64,000 nucleotides of DNA. Origin: Paracoccus halophilus. Its GTDB lineage: Bacteria; Pseudomonadota; Alphaproteobacteria; Rhodobacterales; Rhodobacteraceae. A model generated the notes under the pieces. That model worked only from the letters and a program-made list of their open reading frames with translations. It was not told the origin of the DNA and did no database searches. Within the stretch, counting starts at the first letter, position 1; each line of letters opens with the position of its first letter. The translations under genes and the position numbers were made by a program. This document shows positions 34,672 through 42,393 of the stretch, piece after piece. Location of the stretch: NCBI RefSeq assembly GCF_000763905.1, contig NZ_JRKN01000005.1, positions 124,001-188,000 of the forward strand, read 5' to 3'.

Positions 34672-34854
34672 TCACGATCCGCCGTAACGCGCCTTTGGTC
34701 CGGCAAACCACCAGATGATCAGCCCGACCACCGGCAGCACCACGACCAGCAGGATCCAGATCAGCTTGGTGCCATTCGACTCGCTGGTGTTGATGATCGA
34801 GGCGATGGCCCAGACATCGAGGGCAAAGATGATGATGCCAAAGATGAATTCCAT
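34672..34854 (-). CDS. Small PLDc_N-domain membrane protein
   Basis: 60 residues, nearly all in two membrane helices (about 3-20 and 33-53). The pattern MEFIFGIIIFALDVWAI and the WILLVVVLPVVGLIIWWFAG helix followed by a short basic end matches the PLDc_N module (N-terminal domain of cardiolipin synthases). On its own its role is unknown. ATG at 34854 is chosen because the helix begins there; a start at 34875 is possible. It faces the end of smr. Confidence 0.8.
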   Translation of the reverse strand: MEFIFGIIIFALDVWAIASIINTSESNGTKLIWILLVVVLPVVGLIIWWFAGPKARYGGS

Positions 34855-34913
34855 GCGGCGTCCCCATGCGTTCAAACTGATGCACCAACGACGCCGGGGG
34901 CGGCCCGGTTCCC

Positions 34914-36221
34914 TTACAGCACGTAACGCGACAGGTCGGTCGAGCGTGACAGGTCGCCCAGATGCTTTTCGACGAAAGCCGAGTCCACCACAACCGTCTC
35001 GCCGGAACGATCCGGCGCGGTAAAGGACAGCTCCTCGAACACCCGCTCGATCACCGTATAGAGCCGCCGCGCGCCGATATTCTCGACCGAGCCATTCACC
35101 TCGGCCGCGATCCGCGCCAGGGCCTGGATGCCGTTCTCGGTGAATTCGACGGTCACGCCCTCGGTTTCCATCAGGGCGGAATACTGGCGGGTCAGGGCGT
35201 TGTCGGTCTCGGTCAGGATGCGGACGAAATCCTCTTCGGTCAGGGCGCGCAGCTCGACCCGGATCGGCAGGCGCCCCTGCAGTTCGGGCAGCAGGTCCGA
35301 GGGCTTGGCGATATGGAACGCGCCCGAGGCGATGAACAGGATGTGATCGGTCCTGACCGGCCCGTATTTGGTGGAAACCGTGGTGCCCTCGATCAGCGGC
35401 AGCAGGTCGCGCTGCACGCCCTCGCGGCTGACATCGCCGCCGCGCGCATCGGTGCGGGCGGCGACCTTGTCGATCTCGTCGATGAAGACGATGCCGTTTT
35501 CCTGCACCGCGTCCAGCGCGGCGGCCTTGACCGCGTCATCGTCCAGCAGCTTGTCGGCCTCTTCGGCGATCAGCAGCTCGTAGCTTTCGGCGACCGAGAC
35601 GCGGCGTCGCACGCGCCGGCCGCCAAAGGCCTTCATCAGCCCGGACAGATCCATCATGCCGCCCATCGCGCCGGGCGGCTGGCCGGGGATCTCCATCATC
35701 CCCAGCGGGTTGGAATTGTCCTGCAATTCCAGCTCGATCACCGTATCGTCCAGCTCGCCACGCTTGAGCCGGTCGCGAAACATCTGGCGCGTCTGCTCGC
35801 GCGCGTTCTCGCCGGCAAGCGCGGCGACGACGCGATCCTCGGCGGATTGATGGGCGCGCGCCTTGACCTCCTCGCGCATGCGCTCGCGGGTCTCGATGAC
35901 GGCGGCGTCGGTCAAGTCGCGGATGATCTGCTCGACATCGCGGCCGACATAGCCGACCTCGGTGAATTTCGTCGCCTCGACCTTCAGAAAGGGCGCGCGG
36001 GCCAGCTTGGCCAGACGGCGGCTGATCTCGGTCTTGCCGACGCCGGTGGGGCCGATCATCAGGATGTTCTTGGGATAGACCTCGTCGCGCAGATCGTCGC
36101 CCAGCTGCTTTCGGCGCCAGCGATTGCGCAGCGCCACGGCGACGGCGCGCTTGGCGTCCTTTTGCCCGATGATGAAACGGTCCAGCTCGGACACGATCTC
36201 GCGCGGGGTCAGGTCGGTCAT
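34914..36221 (-). CDS. hslU: ATP-dependent protease ATPase subunit HslU
   Basis: 435 residues, normal for HslU. This AAA+ unfoldase feeds substrates into the HslV peptidase in the cytoplasm. Visible motifs: N-terminal [24 protein letters not shown], Walker [10 protein letters not shown], Walker [12 protein letters not shown], the pore loop GYVGRDVE, sensor 1 ILFIASGAF and the C-terminal [20 protein letters not shown] precedes the ATG at 36221. Its partner hslV is on the same strand, but separated by an oppositely oriented WYL gene, so the two are not one compact operon. Confidence 0.97.
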   Translation of the reverse strand: MTDLTPREIVSELDRFIIGQKDAKRAVAVALRNRWRRKQLGDDLRDEVYPKNILMIGPTGVGKTEISRRLAKLARAPFLKVEATKFTEVGYVGRDVEQIIRDLTDAAVIETRERMREEVKARAHQSAEDRVVAALAGENAREQTRQMFRDRLKRGELDDTVIELELQDNSNPLGMMEIPGQPPGAMGGMMDLSGLMKAFGGRRVRRRVSVAESYELLIAEEADKLLDDDAVKAAALDAVQENGIVFIDEIDKVAARTDARGGDVSREGVQRDLLPLIEGTTVSTKYGPVRTDHILFIASGAFHIAKPSDLLPELQGRLPIRVELRALTEEDFVRILTETDNALTRQYSALMETEGVTVEFTENGIQALARIAAEVNGSVENIGARRLYTVIERVFEELSFTAPDRSGETVVVDSAFVEKHLGDLSRSTDLSRYVL

Positions 36222-36351
36222 CGAAGGCTCCTGTTTCATTTGCGCATCACTTAAAGCGCGCGACCGCGCGTTTCAACCAAAGCGCTGGACCAAAGGCCGG
36301 GCCGCCCGCATATTGGCGGCCTTTTTCCGAACCAGAATAAGGAATTGTCCC

Positions 36352-36966
36352 ATGCGACCCGGTCGCGATCCGCTGTCTCCCCCGATGCTCACCCGCCGCG
36401 CGCTCGCGTCGCGGCTGGCCGCCGGCGCGGCCACGATCGGGATCGGCAGCAGGGCCGCGGCCATGCCGCAGGCGCCCGCAGCGATCGACCCCGAGCTGCG
36501 CGACGCGGCGCTGCGCGGGCTTGCGCTGGCGGATCACCGCGGCGATCCGGTCGGCGCGGCCGCCGCCAAGGCCGCGATCGAACGCCTCGCCGAAACCGAC
36601 CCGGAGGGCGCGCTGCTCTATCGGCTCTACCGCGCGCTCGATGTGCGCCCGGCCGCCTTTTACCGCAGCGATATGCCCGAGGCGGCGGCGGCGGATCTGT
36701 CGCTGCTGCACCGGGCGATCCGGGCCTGCCAGCCGGTCGCCTTCAGCTATACCGACCTGTCGGATAACGAAACCGAGCGCAGGGTGCTGCCGCTGGCTCT
36801 GGTTCACCCGCCGCAGGGCGTCAAGCTGCTGGCATGGTGCGAACTGGCCGAGGGCTATCGCCAGTTCTTCATCCGCGCCATGCGCGACCTGACGCCCCAG
36901 CCCGGCGATTTCGCCGAGGACCGCATCGCGCTGCTGCAAGGCCTGGTCGAGAAAGAGGATGCCTGA
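36352..36966 (+). CDS. WYL-domain protein with Tat-like signal sequence
   Basis: 204 residues. The N-terminus has a twin-arginine-like signal (LTRRALASRL, then a hydrophobic stretch and an Ala-rich end at AAAMPQ). The C-terminal half (about 112-200) matches the WYL fold: LLHRAIRACQPVAFSYTDLS, ERRVLPLALVHPPQGVKLLAWC and EGYRQFFIRAMRDL. WYL domains usually sense nucleic-acid or nucleotide ligands in cytoplasmic regulators next to a helix-turn-helix; no DNA-binding domain is present here. AAGGAA lies 7 bases before the ATG at 36352. It lies antisense between hslU and hslV. Function is unknown. Confidence 0.75.
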   Translation: MRPGRDPLSPPMLTRRALASRLAAGAATIGIGSRAAAMPQAPAAIDPELRDAALRGLALADHRGDPVGAAAAKAAIERLAETDPEGALLYRLYRALDVRPAAFYRSDMPEAAAADLSLLHRAIRACQPVAFSYTDLSDNETERRVLPLALVHPPQGVKLLAWCELAEGYRQFFIRAMRDLTPQPGDFAEDRIALLQGLVEKEDA

Positions 36967-37000
36967 GCCCCGCGCTCGGGCATCCGCCTCTCTTTCACGG

Positions 37001-37015
37001 CAAATATCCCGGGGT
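37001..37015 (+). repeat. Copy of a 15-base motif (CAAATATCCCGGGGT), intergenic
   Basis: Matches the reverse complement of 16958-16972 exactly. Nearby, at 37034-37048, a perfect 6-bp hairpin (AGGGGC-AGC-GCCCCT) abuts the hslV stop. This arrangement resembles dispersed intergenic elements that I recall from Rhodobacteraceae genomes. Confidence 0.6.
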
Positions 37016-37047
37016 GAGGCCCGGCACGGGCCGAGGGGCAGCGCCCC

Positions 37048-37602
37048 TTAACCCAGCACCTCGACCGTCAGATTGCCATTGGTATAGACGCAGATATCGG
37101 CGGCGATCGCCATGGCGCCGCGCGCCACACCCTCGGCATCCAGATCGCCCTGCATCAGGCCGCGCGCGGCGGCCAGCGCGAAATTCCCGCCCGAACCAAT
37201 CGCGGCCACGTCATGTTCGGGCTCCAGCACGTCGCCGGCGCCGGTGACAACGAAAATCTCGCGCCCGTCGGTCACGATCAGCATGGCCTCGAGATTGCGC
37301 AGATATTTGTCGGTCCGCCAGTCCTTGGCCAGATCGACGCAGGCCCGGGCCAGCTGACCGGGCGCCGCCTCCAGCTTTTTCTCCAGCCGCTCCAGCAGCG
37401 TAAAGGCGTCGGCGGTCGAGCCGGCAAAGCCCACCACCACGTCATGCCCGCCGGGGGCCAGGCGCCGCACCTTGCGCGCGGTCCCCTTCATCACCGTCTG
37501 GCCGACGCTGACCTGACCGTCGCCGGCCACGACCACCTTGCCGCCGCGCCGCACCGCCAGAATGGTCGTGCCATGCCAGCCGGGGAATTTCTCATCGGTC
37601 AT
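37048..37602 (-). CDS. hslV: ATP-dependent protease peptidase subunit HslV
   Basis: 184 residues. HslV is the double-hexamer threonine peptidase partner of HslU. The catalytic N-terminal threonine is in [11 protein letters not shown], near residue 12, after a short propeptide of about 11 residues, as in other alphaproteobacteria. The [22 protein letters not shown] segment and [17 protein letters not shown] are typical. A hairpin abuts its stop codon. The upstream region has TTGCGA and CATATC at a plausible heat-shock promoter spacing, but this was not established. Confidence 0.96.
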   Translation of the reverse strand: MTDEKFPGWHGTTILAVRRGGKVVVAGDGQVSVGQTVMKGTARKVRRLAPGGHDVVVGFAGSTADAFTLLERLEKKLEAAPGQLARACVDLAKDWRTDKYLRNLEAMLIVTDGREIFVVTGAGDVLEPEHDVAAIGSGGNFALAAARGLMQGDLDAEGVARGAMAIAADICVYTNGNLTVEVLG

Positions 37603-37706
37603 GCCGCCGCTCCCGCTTTTGGTTCCGATGCGTCAGATATGACCCGCACCGCGCTTTCGCAACCCGCCCCTTTTACCGGCCGCGAGCAACCGCTAGCCTG
37701 CACGCC

Positions 37707-38609
37707 ATGAATGACCGGCCCACCCTGCGCATCTATCTGGAAGGTCACATGCTGGCCACTTCGCGCGCCGGCACCTTCAATTTCATGAACCTGCTCAGGG
37801 CCGCGGTCGAGGGGGCCGGCTGGCGCGTCGAATGGCACGAGACGGGCGCCGCCGCGCGCCATGCCGCGCCGATGCTGGACGGCTACGCGCTTTATCACAT
37901 GGAGGCGCCGACCCATGACCGCGCCCTGACCTTTCGCCGCGCCTATCACTATCCGTTCTGGCAGATCGAGCCGGTGCCGCAACGCTGGCGCTTTCGCGTG
38001 GCGCAAAGGCGCTTCGATCCCGACGGGATCGACCCGCGAACCGCAAGGCATTTCGTCAACAGCCTGCGCAACCGCGTGATGTCCGGCCCCGAGCCCAGCC
38101 GGTGCGACACGGTTCTTGTGCCGCTGCAGGGCCATATCCGCCGCTGCCGCTCGTTCCAGACCATGAGCCCGGTCCAGATGCTGGAACATGTCGCCGCCAC
38201 CGGCCGCCCGACCGTTGCGACGCTGCATCCCGGGGAAAGCTATGACAGCGCCGATCACAGGGCGCTGGAACGGCTTGCCGCACGACACCCTAATCTGCGG
38301 ATCGGCGGCGACACGATGCGGATCCTGCGCGAATGTGCCTTTGTCGCGACGCAGAACAGCGCCGTCGCCTTTCATGGCTATCTGCTGGGAAAACCGGCCG
38401 TGCTGTTCGGCCAGATCGATTTCCATCACATCGCGCTGAACGTGGCCGATATCGGTGCCACCCGTGCATTGCAGCAGGCCGAAACCCATGCCCCGGATTT
38501 CGACCGCTACCTGTTCTGGTTTTTGCAGGAAAACGCCATCAACGCCGGCCATCACAGCGCCGGCGCATGCATTCTTGAGCAGATGCGCCGGGGCGGCTGG
38601 CCGATCTGA
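37707..38609 (+). CDS. Capsule-polysaccharide-synthesis-like protein
   Basis: A 300-residue protein without membrane segments. The C-terminal half (about 175-260) resembles the nucleotide-sugar half of Kps-type capsule proteins: TVATLHPGESYD, a middle segment LRIGGDTM and the hallmark AFVATQNSAVAFHGYLLGKPAVLFG. I do not recognise a precise family for the N-terminal half (LEGHMLATSRAGTFNFMNLLRA). It may be a glycosyltransferase or a chain-modifying enzyme. It stands alone between hslV and trxA; no other capsule genes are in view. Moderate confidence in the fold, low in the function. Confidence 0.6.
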   Translation: MNDRPTLRIYLEGHMLATSRAGTFNFMNLLRAAVEGAGWRVEWHETGAAARHAAPMLDGYALYHMEAPTHDRALTFRRAYHYPFWQIEPVPQRWRFRVAQRRFDPDGIDPRTARHFVNSLRNRVMSGPEPSRCDTVLVPLQGHIRRCRSFQTMSPVQMLEHVAATGRPTVATLHPGESYDSADHRALERLAARHPNLRIGGDTMRILRECAFVATQNSAVAFHGYLLGKPAVLFGQIDFHHIALNVADIGATRALQQAETHAPDFDRYLFWFLQENAINAGHHSAGACILEQMRRGGWPI

Positions 38610-38629
38610 CCGCCGCCCGGGCTGCAGGA

Positions 38630-38950
38630 TCAGATGGAATCGTCGATCCAGGCCTTGAGCGCGGCCTTGGGCGCGGCGCCGATCTTGTTCGAGACCACCT
38701 CGCCATTCTTGAACAGGAACAGCGCCGGAATGCCGCGCACGCCAAGCTGGGCGGGGCTTTCGGGGTTCTCGTCCACGTTCACCTTGACGATCTTGACCTT
38801 GTCGCCATATTCGGCGGCCAGTTCTTCCAGCGCCGGGCCGATCTGGCGGCAGGGGCCACACCACTCGGCCCAGAAATCGACCACGACAGGGGTCGGGGAC
38901 TTGCGGACTTCGCTATCGAATTGCGCGTCGGTGACGGCTTGGGTGGCCAT
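38630..38950 (-). CDS. trxA: Thioredoxin
   Basis: 106 residues with the active site WCGPC, the preceding VVDFWAEW strand and the cis-proline region ([11 protein letters not shown]), as in thioredoxin 1. It is a general cytoplasmic disulfide reductant. GGAG lies 7 bases before the ATG at 38950. It lies 53 bp after addA on the same strand, a frequent order in Rhodobacteraceae, and converges on the capsule-like gene. Confidence 0.95.
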   Translation of the reverse strand: MATQAVTDAQFDSEVRKSPTPVVVDFWAEWCGPCRQIGPALEELAAEYGDKVKIVKVNVDENPESPAQLGVRGIPALFLFKNGEVVSNKIGAAPKAALKAWIDDSI

Positions 38951-39003
38951 TGGCAATCTCCTGCTATGTGCCGGGGTCAGCCCGGCAGCGATGTCCTCAA
39001 CAG

Positions 39004-42000
39004 CTAGGCACCGGACCCGGCGGGGTCAAGCCCCGCCATGACCCGATCCAGCAGCGCATCGGGCAGGGGCATCAGGCTGCGCGTCGCGGTCCACAAGACC
39101 GCCACCCCGACCGCATGCCCGGGCCAGATCCGGCGCAGCGCATGGCGATAGGCGGCCATCTGGCGCAGGATGCCCTCGGGCGTGTCCTCGGGCCGGGCGG
39201 GCACATCGCGGTTCGACTTGTAATCCACGGCCAGCACCCGGTCACTTGTGATCACAAGCCGGTCGATCTGTCCGCTCAGCGGTCTGTCGCCAAACCACGG
39301 CACCGCCAGCCGCACCTCGGGCAGCAGCTCGGCGCCCTCCGGCAGATCGAAAACCTCGGCAAGCGCGGGGGCCGAGATGACCGCGCGCGCCTCGTCCAGC
39401 AGCCCGGTCAGGGCGGCGGAGTCGGGCAGGCCCCCCTCGGCATCGGCCAGCACATCGCGGGCAATGCCGGGCCAGTCGGCGGGATCGCGCTCCGGCAGAT
39501 GTTCCAGCAGCAGATGCAGCCGCGTGCCGAACAGCATCGCGGCCTCGCCGTCGCCCTCGCCGGCGGTGCCGATGATCTTGGCGCCGCCAAGCGAGGTGGC
39601 GGCCACCGCCCGGCGTGTCTCGGGCGCCGAAGGCGGCGCGGCCCGCAGCCAGTCCGGCGCCGCGATCGCGGTCTTTTCCGCAGCCGCCACCGCAGGCGCG
39701 TCATCCGGCCAGTCGCCAAAGCTCAGCCGCCTGATCTCGCCGCCCCAGGGCGCGGGGATCCGGGTCTGATCCAGATCGCTGCGGCCGATCCCCGCCTCGA
39801 CCATGGCATGCCAGCTGTCCTGATCGGCGCCGGTTTCGCCCGCCGCGGCCACGATCAGCCAGCTTTCCGCGCGGGTCAGCCCGACATAGAGCAGCCGCTT
39901 GCGTTCCTCCAGCTGACGCGCCGTGCGCTCGGCGGCCAGGGCCTCGACCGCATCGGGGCGTTCGCCCTTGCGGCCGCGCCACAGCGGCGTGCCGTCGGGA
40001 CCGGGCAGCAACTGCCCCTCGCGCGGGGGTTGGCGCGTGGCGCTGTCGGGCATGATGACGATGGGGCTTTCCAGCCCCTTGGCGCCATGCACGGTCATCA
40101 CCCGGATCAGCCCCTCGCCCTCCTCGCCGGCGCTGCCGGGCTGGCGGCGGACCTCGACATCGTCGCCGGCCAGCCAGACCAGGAAACCGGTCAGCGAAGG
40201 CGTCTCGCTGCTTTCATAGGCCAGGGCCTGGGACAGCAATTCGTCGATGCCGTCCTGCGCCTCGGGGCCAAGGCGGGCAAGCAGGCTTTCGCGGCCGCCA
40301 TGGCGGATCAGCAGGCGCTGGATCAGGTCATAGGGGCGCATGAAGCCGGTCTGGCCCATCAGATCGGCCAGCAGGTCCACCGCCGCGCGATGCCGCGATT
40401 CGCGCAGCCGCCGCCACAGGTATTCGCCCCGCTTGCGCCCGGCGGCCAGATGATAAAGCGCCTCCTCGCCCAGCCCGAAAATCGGCGAGCGCAGGGCCGA
40501 GGCCAGCGCCAGATCGTCCTCGGGCGTGGCCAGCACCGACAGCACGGCGCGAATGTCGCGCACGGCCATCTCACCGGCCAGCTTCAGCCGGTCGGCCCCG
40601 GCCACCGGCAGGTTCGCGGATTTCAGCGCCGCGATGATTTCGGCGAACAGGTCCGAGCGGCGCTGAACCAGGATCAGCACATCGCCCGCGCCGATACGCC
40701 GCACCGCGCCGCGCTTGGCGTCGAATATCGGCTGGCCCAGCATCTCGCGGATGGCTTCGGCGATGGCACGGGCCAGTTGCGCGGTTTCCGAGTTTTCGGC
40801 CGGCAGATCGACGGGGTCGGTCCAGTCGCCCGGCTCGGGCTTTTCCGGCTTGGGGATGGCCGGCCACAGATCGACGCGGCCCGGCATGTCGCCGCGAAAG
40901 GCCAGATGCCGGGGCGGATCGCCCAGGCCCTGCGCCGCATCGCCGGCGAATACCTGATCGACCAGCGACAGGATCGCGGTCGAGGATCGGAACGAGTGCC
41001 GCAGTTCCAGCACCTGCATCGGGTCGCGCACGGCATCGAAGGCCCGGACAAAGCCCTGCCGGCGGGCCTCGAACACGGCGATATCGGCGCCCTGAAAGGA
41101 ATAGATCGACTGTTTCGGATCGCCCACCACGAACAGGCTGCGGCCCCCGTCGCGCGCGCCCTGACCCGAGGTGAATTCATCGGTCAGCCGCTCGATCACC
41201 TGCCATTGCGCGGGGCTGGTATCCTGCGCCTCATCGACCAGAATGTGATCGATCCCGCCATCCAGCCGGAACAGCACCCATTGCGCCATGCTGCTTTCGG
41301 ACAGAAGCCGCGCGGTGCGGTCGATCAGATCGTCGAAATCCAGCACGCCATGGGCGGATTTCCGCGCCCGGTAGCGGGTCATGAATTCATGGCCGAAACG
41401 GTGCAGGGACAGGGTTTTCTCGACATGGGTCAGCGCGATCCGGCGGGGACGGGCGGCCTCGACCCGCTCCATCAGGATGGCCAGATCGTCGATCAGACCG
41501 GCCGCCGGTCCCTGCCGCAGCGCCTTGGCCGGAAAGCTGTCATATTTGGCGCTGAAGGGGGCTTTCGCGCTGGCCCCGGTCAGCAGCACGCCTTCCAGGA
41601 TCGCCAGGTCATCCACGCCCGGGTCGGCCCAGTCGCCAAGGGCCAGCTTGTCCGCCGCTTTCTGATCGTTGGTGCCGCTTGTCCGCAAAAGCGGGATCAG
41701 CGCGGCGATCACCTGCGCGCCATCGGCGAAGGTCTGGCCGAGCAGAGCCTCGATCGAGTCCTCCGGGGCCAGATCGCTGGCGGCGCAAAGCGCGGCGCGA
41801 TCGGCGGGCGCCTCGAACCCTTTCAGCCCGGACAGAAAGGCATCCAGCCGCTCGCCCGAATGCAGGGCCAGCATATCGTCCAGAACGGGATGGTCCTCGC
41901 GCGCCAGATCCTCGATGATTTCGGCGCGGATCAGGGCGGCGCTGCGGTCGTCCAGTTCGGTAAAGCCATGCGGCACGCCGGCCTCGATGGGAAAACGACG

Positions 42001-42393
42001 CAGGACCCCGGCGCAGAAACTGTGAATGGTCTGGACCTTGAGCCCGCCGGGCGTCTCGATCGCGCGGGCGAACAGGCGGCGCGCGGCGGGCAGGTCGGGG
42101 GCCGCATCCTCGCCCAGTCGGGCAAGTTCGGCGCGCAGGTCGGCTTCGGGCAGCATGGCCCATTTGCCCAGCCGCGCCAGCAGGCGGTTCTGCATCTCGC
42201 TTGCGGCGGCCTTGGTATAGGTCAGGCACAGGATCTTTTCCGGCGCGGTGCCGGCCAGCAGCAGCCGCGCCACGCGATCCGTCAGCACCCGCGTCTTGCC
42301 CGAGCCGGCATTCGCCGTCAGCCAGGTCGAGCGGCGCGGATCGGCGGCCCGCACCTGCGCCAGCGTCGCATCGTCGAACCTAACCCCGGTCAT
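39004..42393 (-). CDS. addA: Double-strand-break repair helicase-nuclease AddA
   Basis: 1129 residues, alphaproteobacterial AddA length. The UvrD-like helicase has Walker [12 protein letters not shown] (about residue 26-34), motif [16 protein letters not shown], motif [17 protein letters not shown] and motif [15 protein letters not shown]. The C-terminal RecB-type nuclease has [11 protein letters not shown]. With AddB it processes DNA double-strand ends for RecA. It overlaps addB by 14 bp and is downstream in the dapB-tsaE-murU-addB-addA series. Confidence 0.95.
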   Translation of the reverse strand: MTGVRFDDATLAQVRAADPRRSTWLTANAGSGKTRVLTDRVARLLLAGTAPEKILCLTYTKAAASEMQNRLLARLGKWAMLPEADLRAELARLGEDAAPDLPAARRLFARAIETPGGLKVQTIHSFCAGVLRRFPIEAGVPHGFTELDDRSAALIRAEIIEDLAREDHPVLDDMLALHSGERLDAFLSGLKGFEAPADRAALCAASDLAPEDSIEALLGQTFADGAQVIAALIPLLRTSGTNDQKAADKLALGDWADPGVDDLAILEGVLLTGASAKAPFSAKYDSFPAKALRQGPAAGLIDDLAILMERVEAARPRRIALTHVEKTLSLHRFGHEFMTRYRARKSAHGVLDFDDLIDRTARLLSESSMAQWVLFRLDGGIDHILVDEAQDTSPAQWQVIERLTDEFTSGQGARDGGRSLFVVGDPKQSIYSFQGADIAVFEARRQGFVRAFDAVRDPMQVLELRHSFRSSTAILSLVDQVFAGDAAQGLGDPPRHLAFRGDMPGRVDLWPAIPKPEKPEPGDWTDPVDLPAENSETAQLARAIAEAIREMLGQPIFDAKRGAVRRIGAGDVLILVQRRSDLFAEIIAALKSANLPVAGADRLKLAGEMAVRDIRAVLSVLATPEDDLALASALRSPIFGLGEEALYHLAAGRKRGEYLWRRLRESRHRAAVDLLADLMGQTGFMRPYDLIQRLLIRHGGRESLLARLGPEAQDGIDELLSQALAYESSETPSLTGFLVWLAGDDVEVRRQPGSAGEEGEGLIRVMTVHGAKGLESPIVIMPDSATRQPPREGQLLPGPDGTPLWRGRKGERPDAVEALAAERTARQLEERKRLLYVGLTRAESWLIVAAAGETGADQDSWHAMVEAGIGRSDLDQTRIPAPWGGEIRRLSFGDWPDDAPAVAAAEKTAIAAPDWLRAAPPSAPETRRAVAATSLGGAKIIGTAGEGDGEAAMLFGTRLHLLLEHLPERDPADWPGIARDVLADAEGGLPDSAALTGLLDEARAVISAPALAEVFDLPEGAELLPEVRLAVPWFGDRPLSGQIDRLVITSDRVLAVDYKSNRDVPARPEDTPEGILRQMAAYRHALRRIWPGHAVGVAVLWTATRSLMPLPDALLDRVMAGLDPAGSGA

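Noticed and set aside
37603..37706. Heat-shock (RpoH) promoter for hslV
   Set aside because: TTGCGA and CATATC are only weak matches; not enough to list as a feature.
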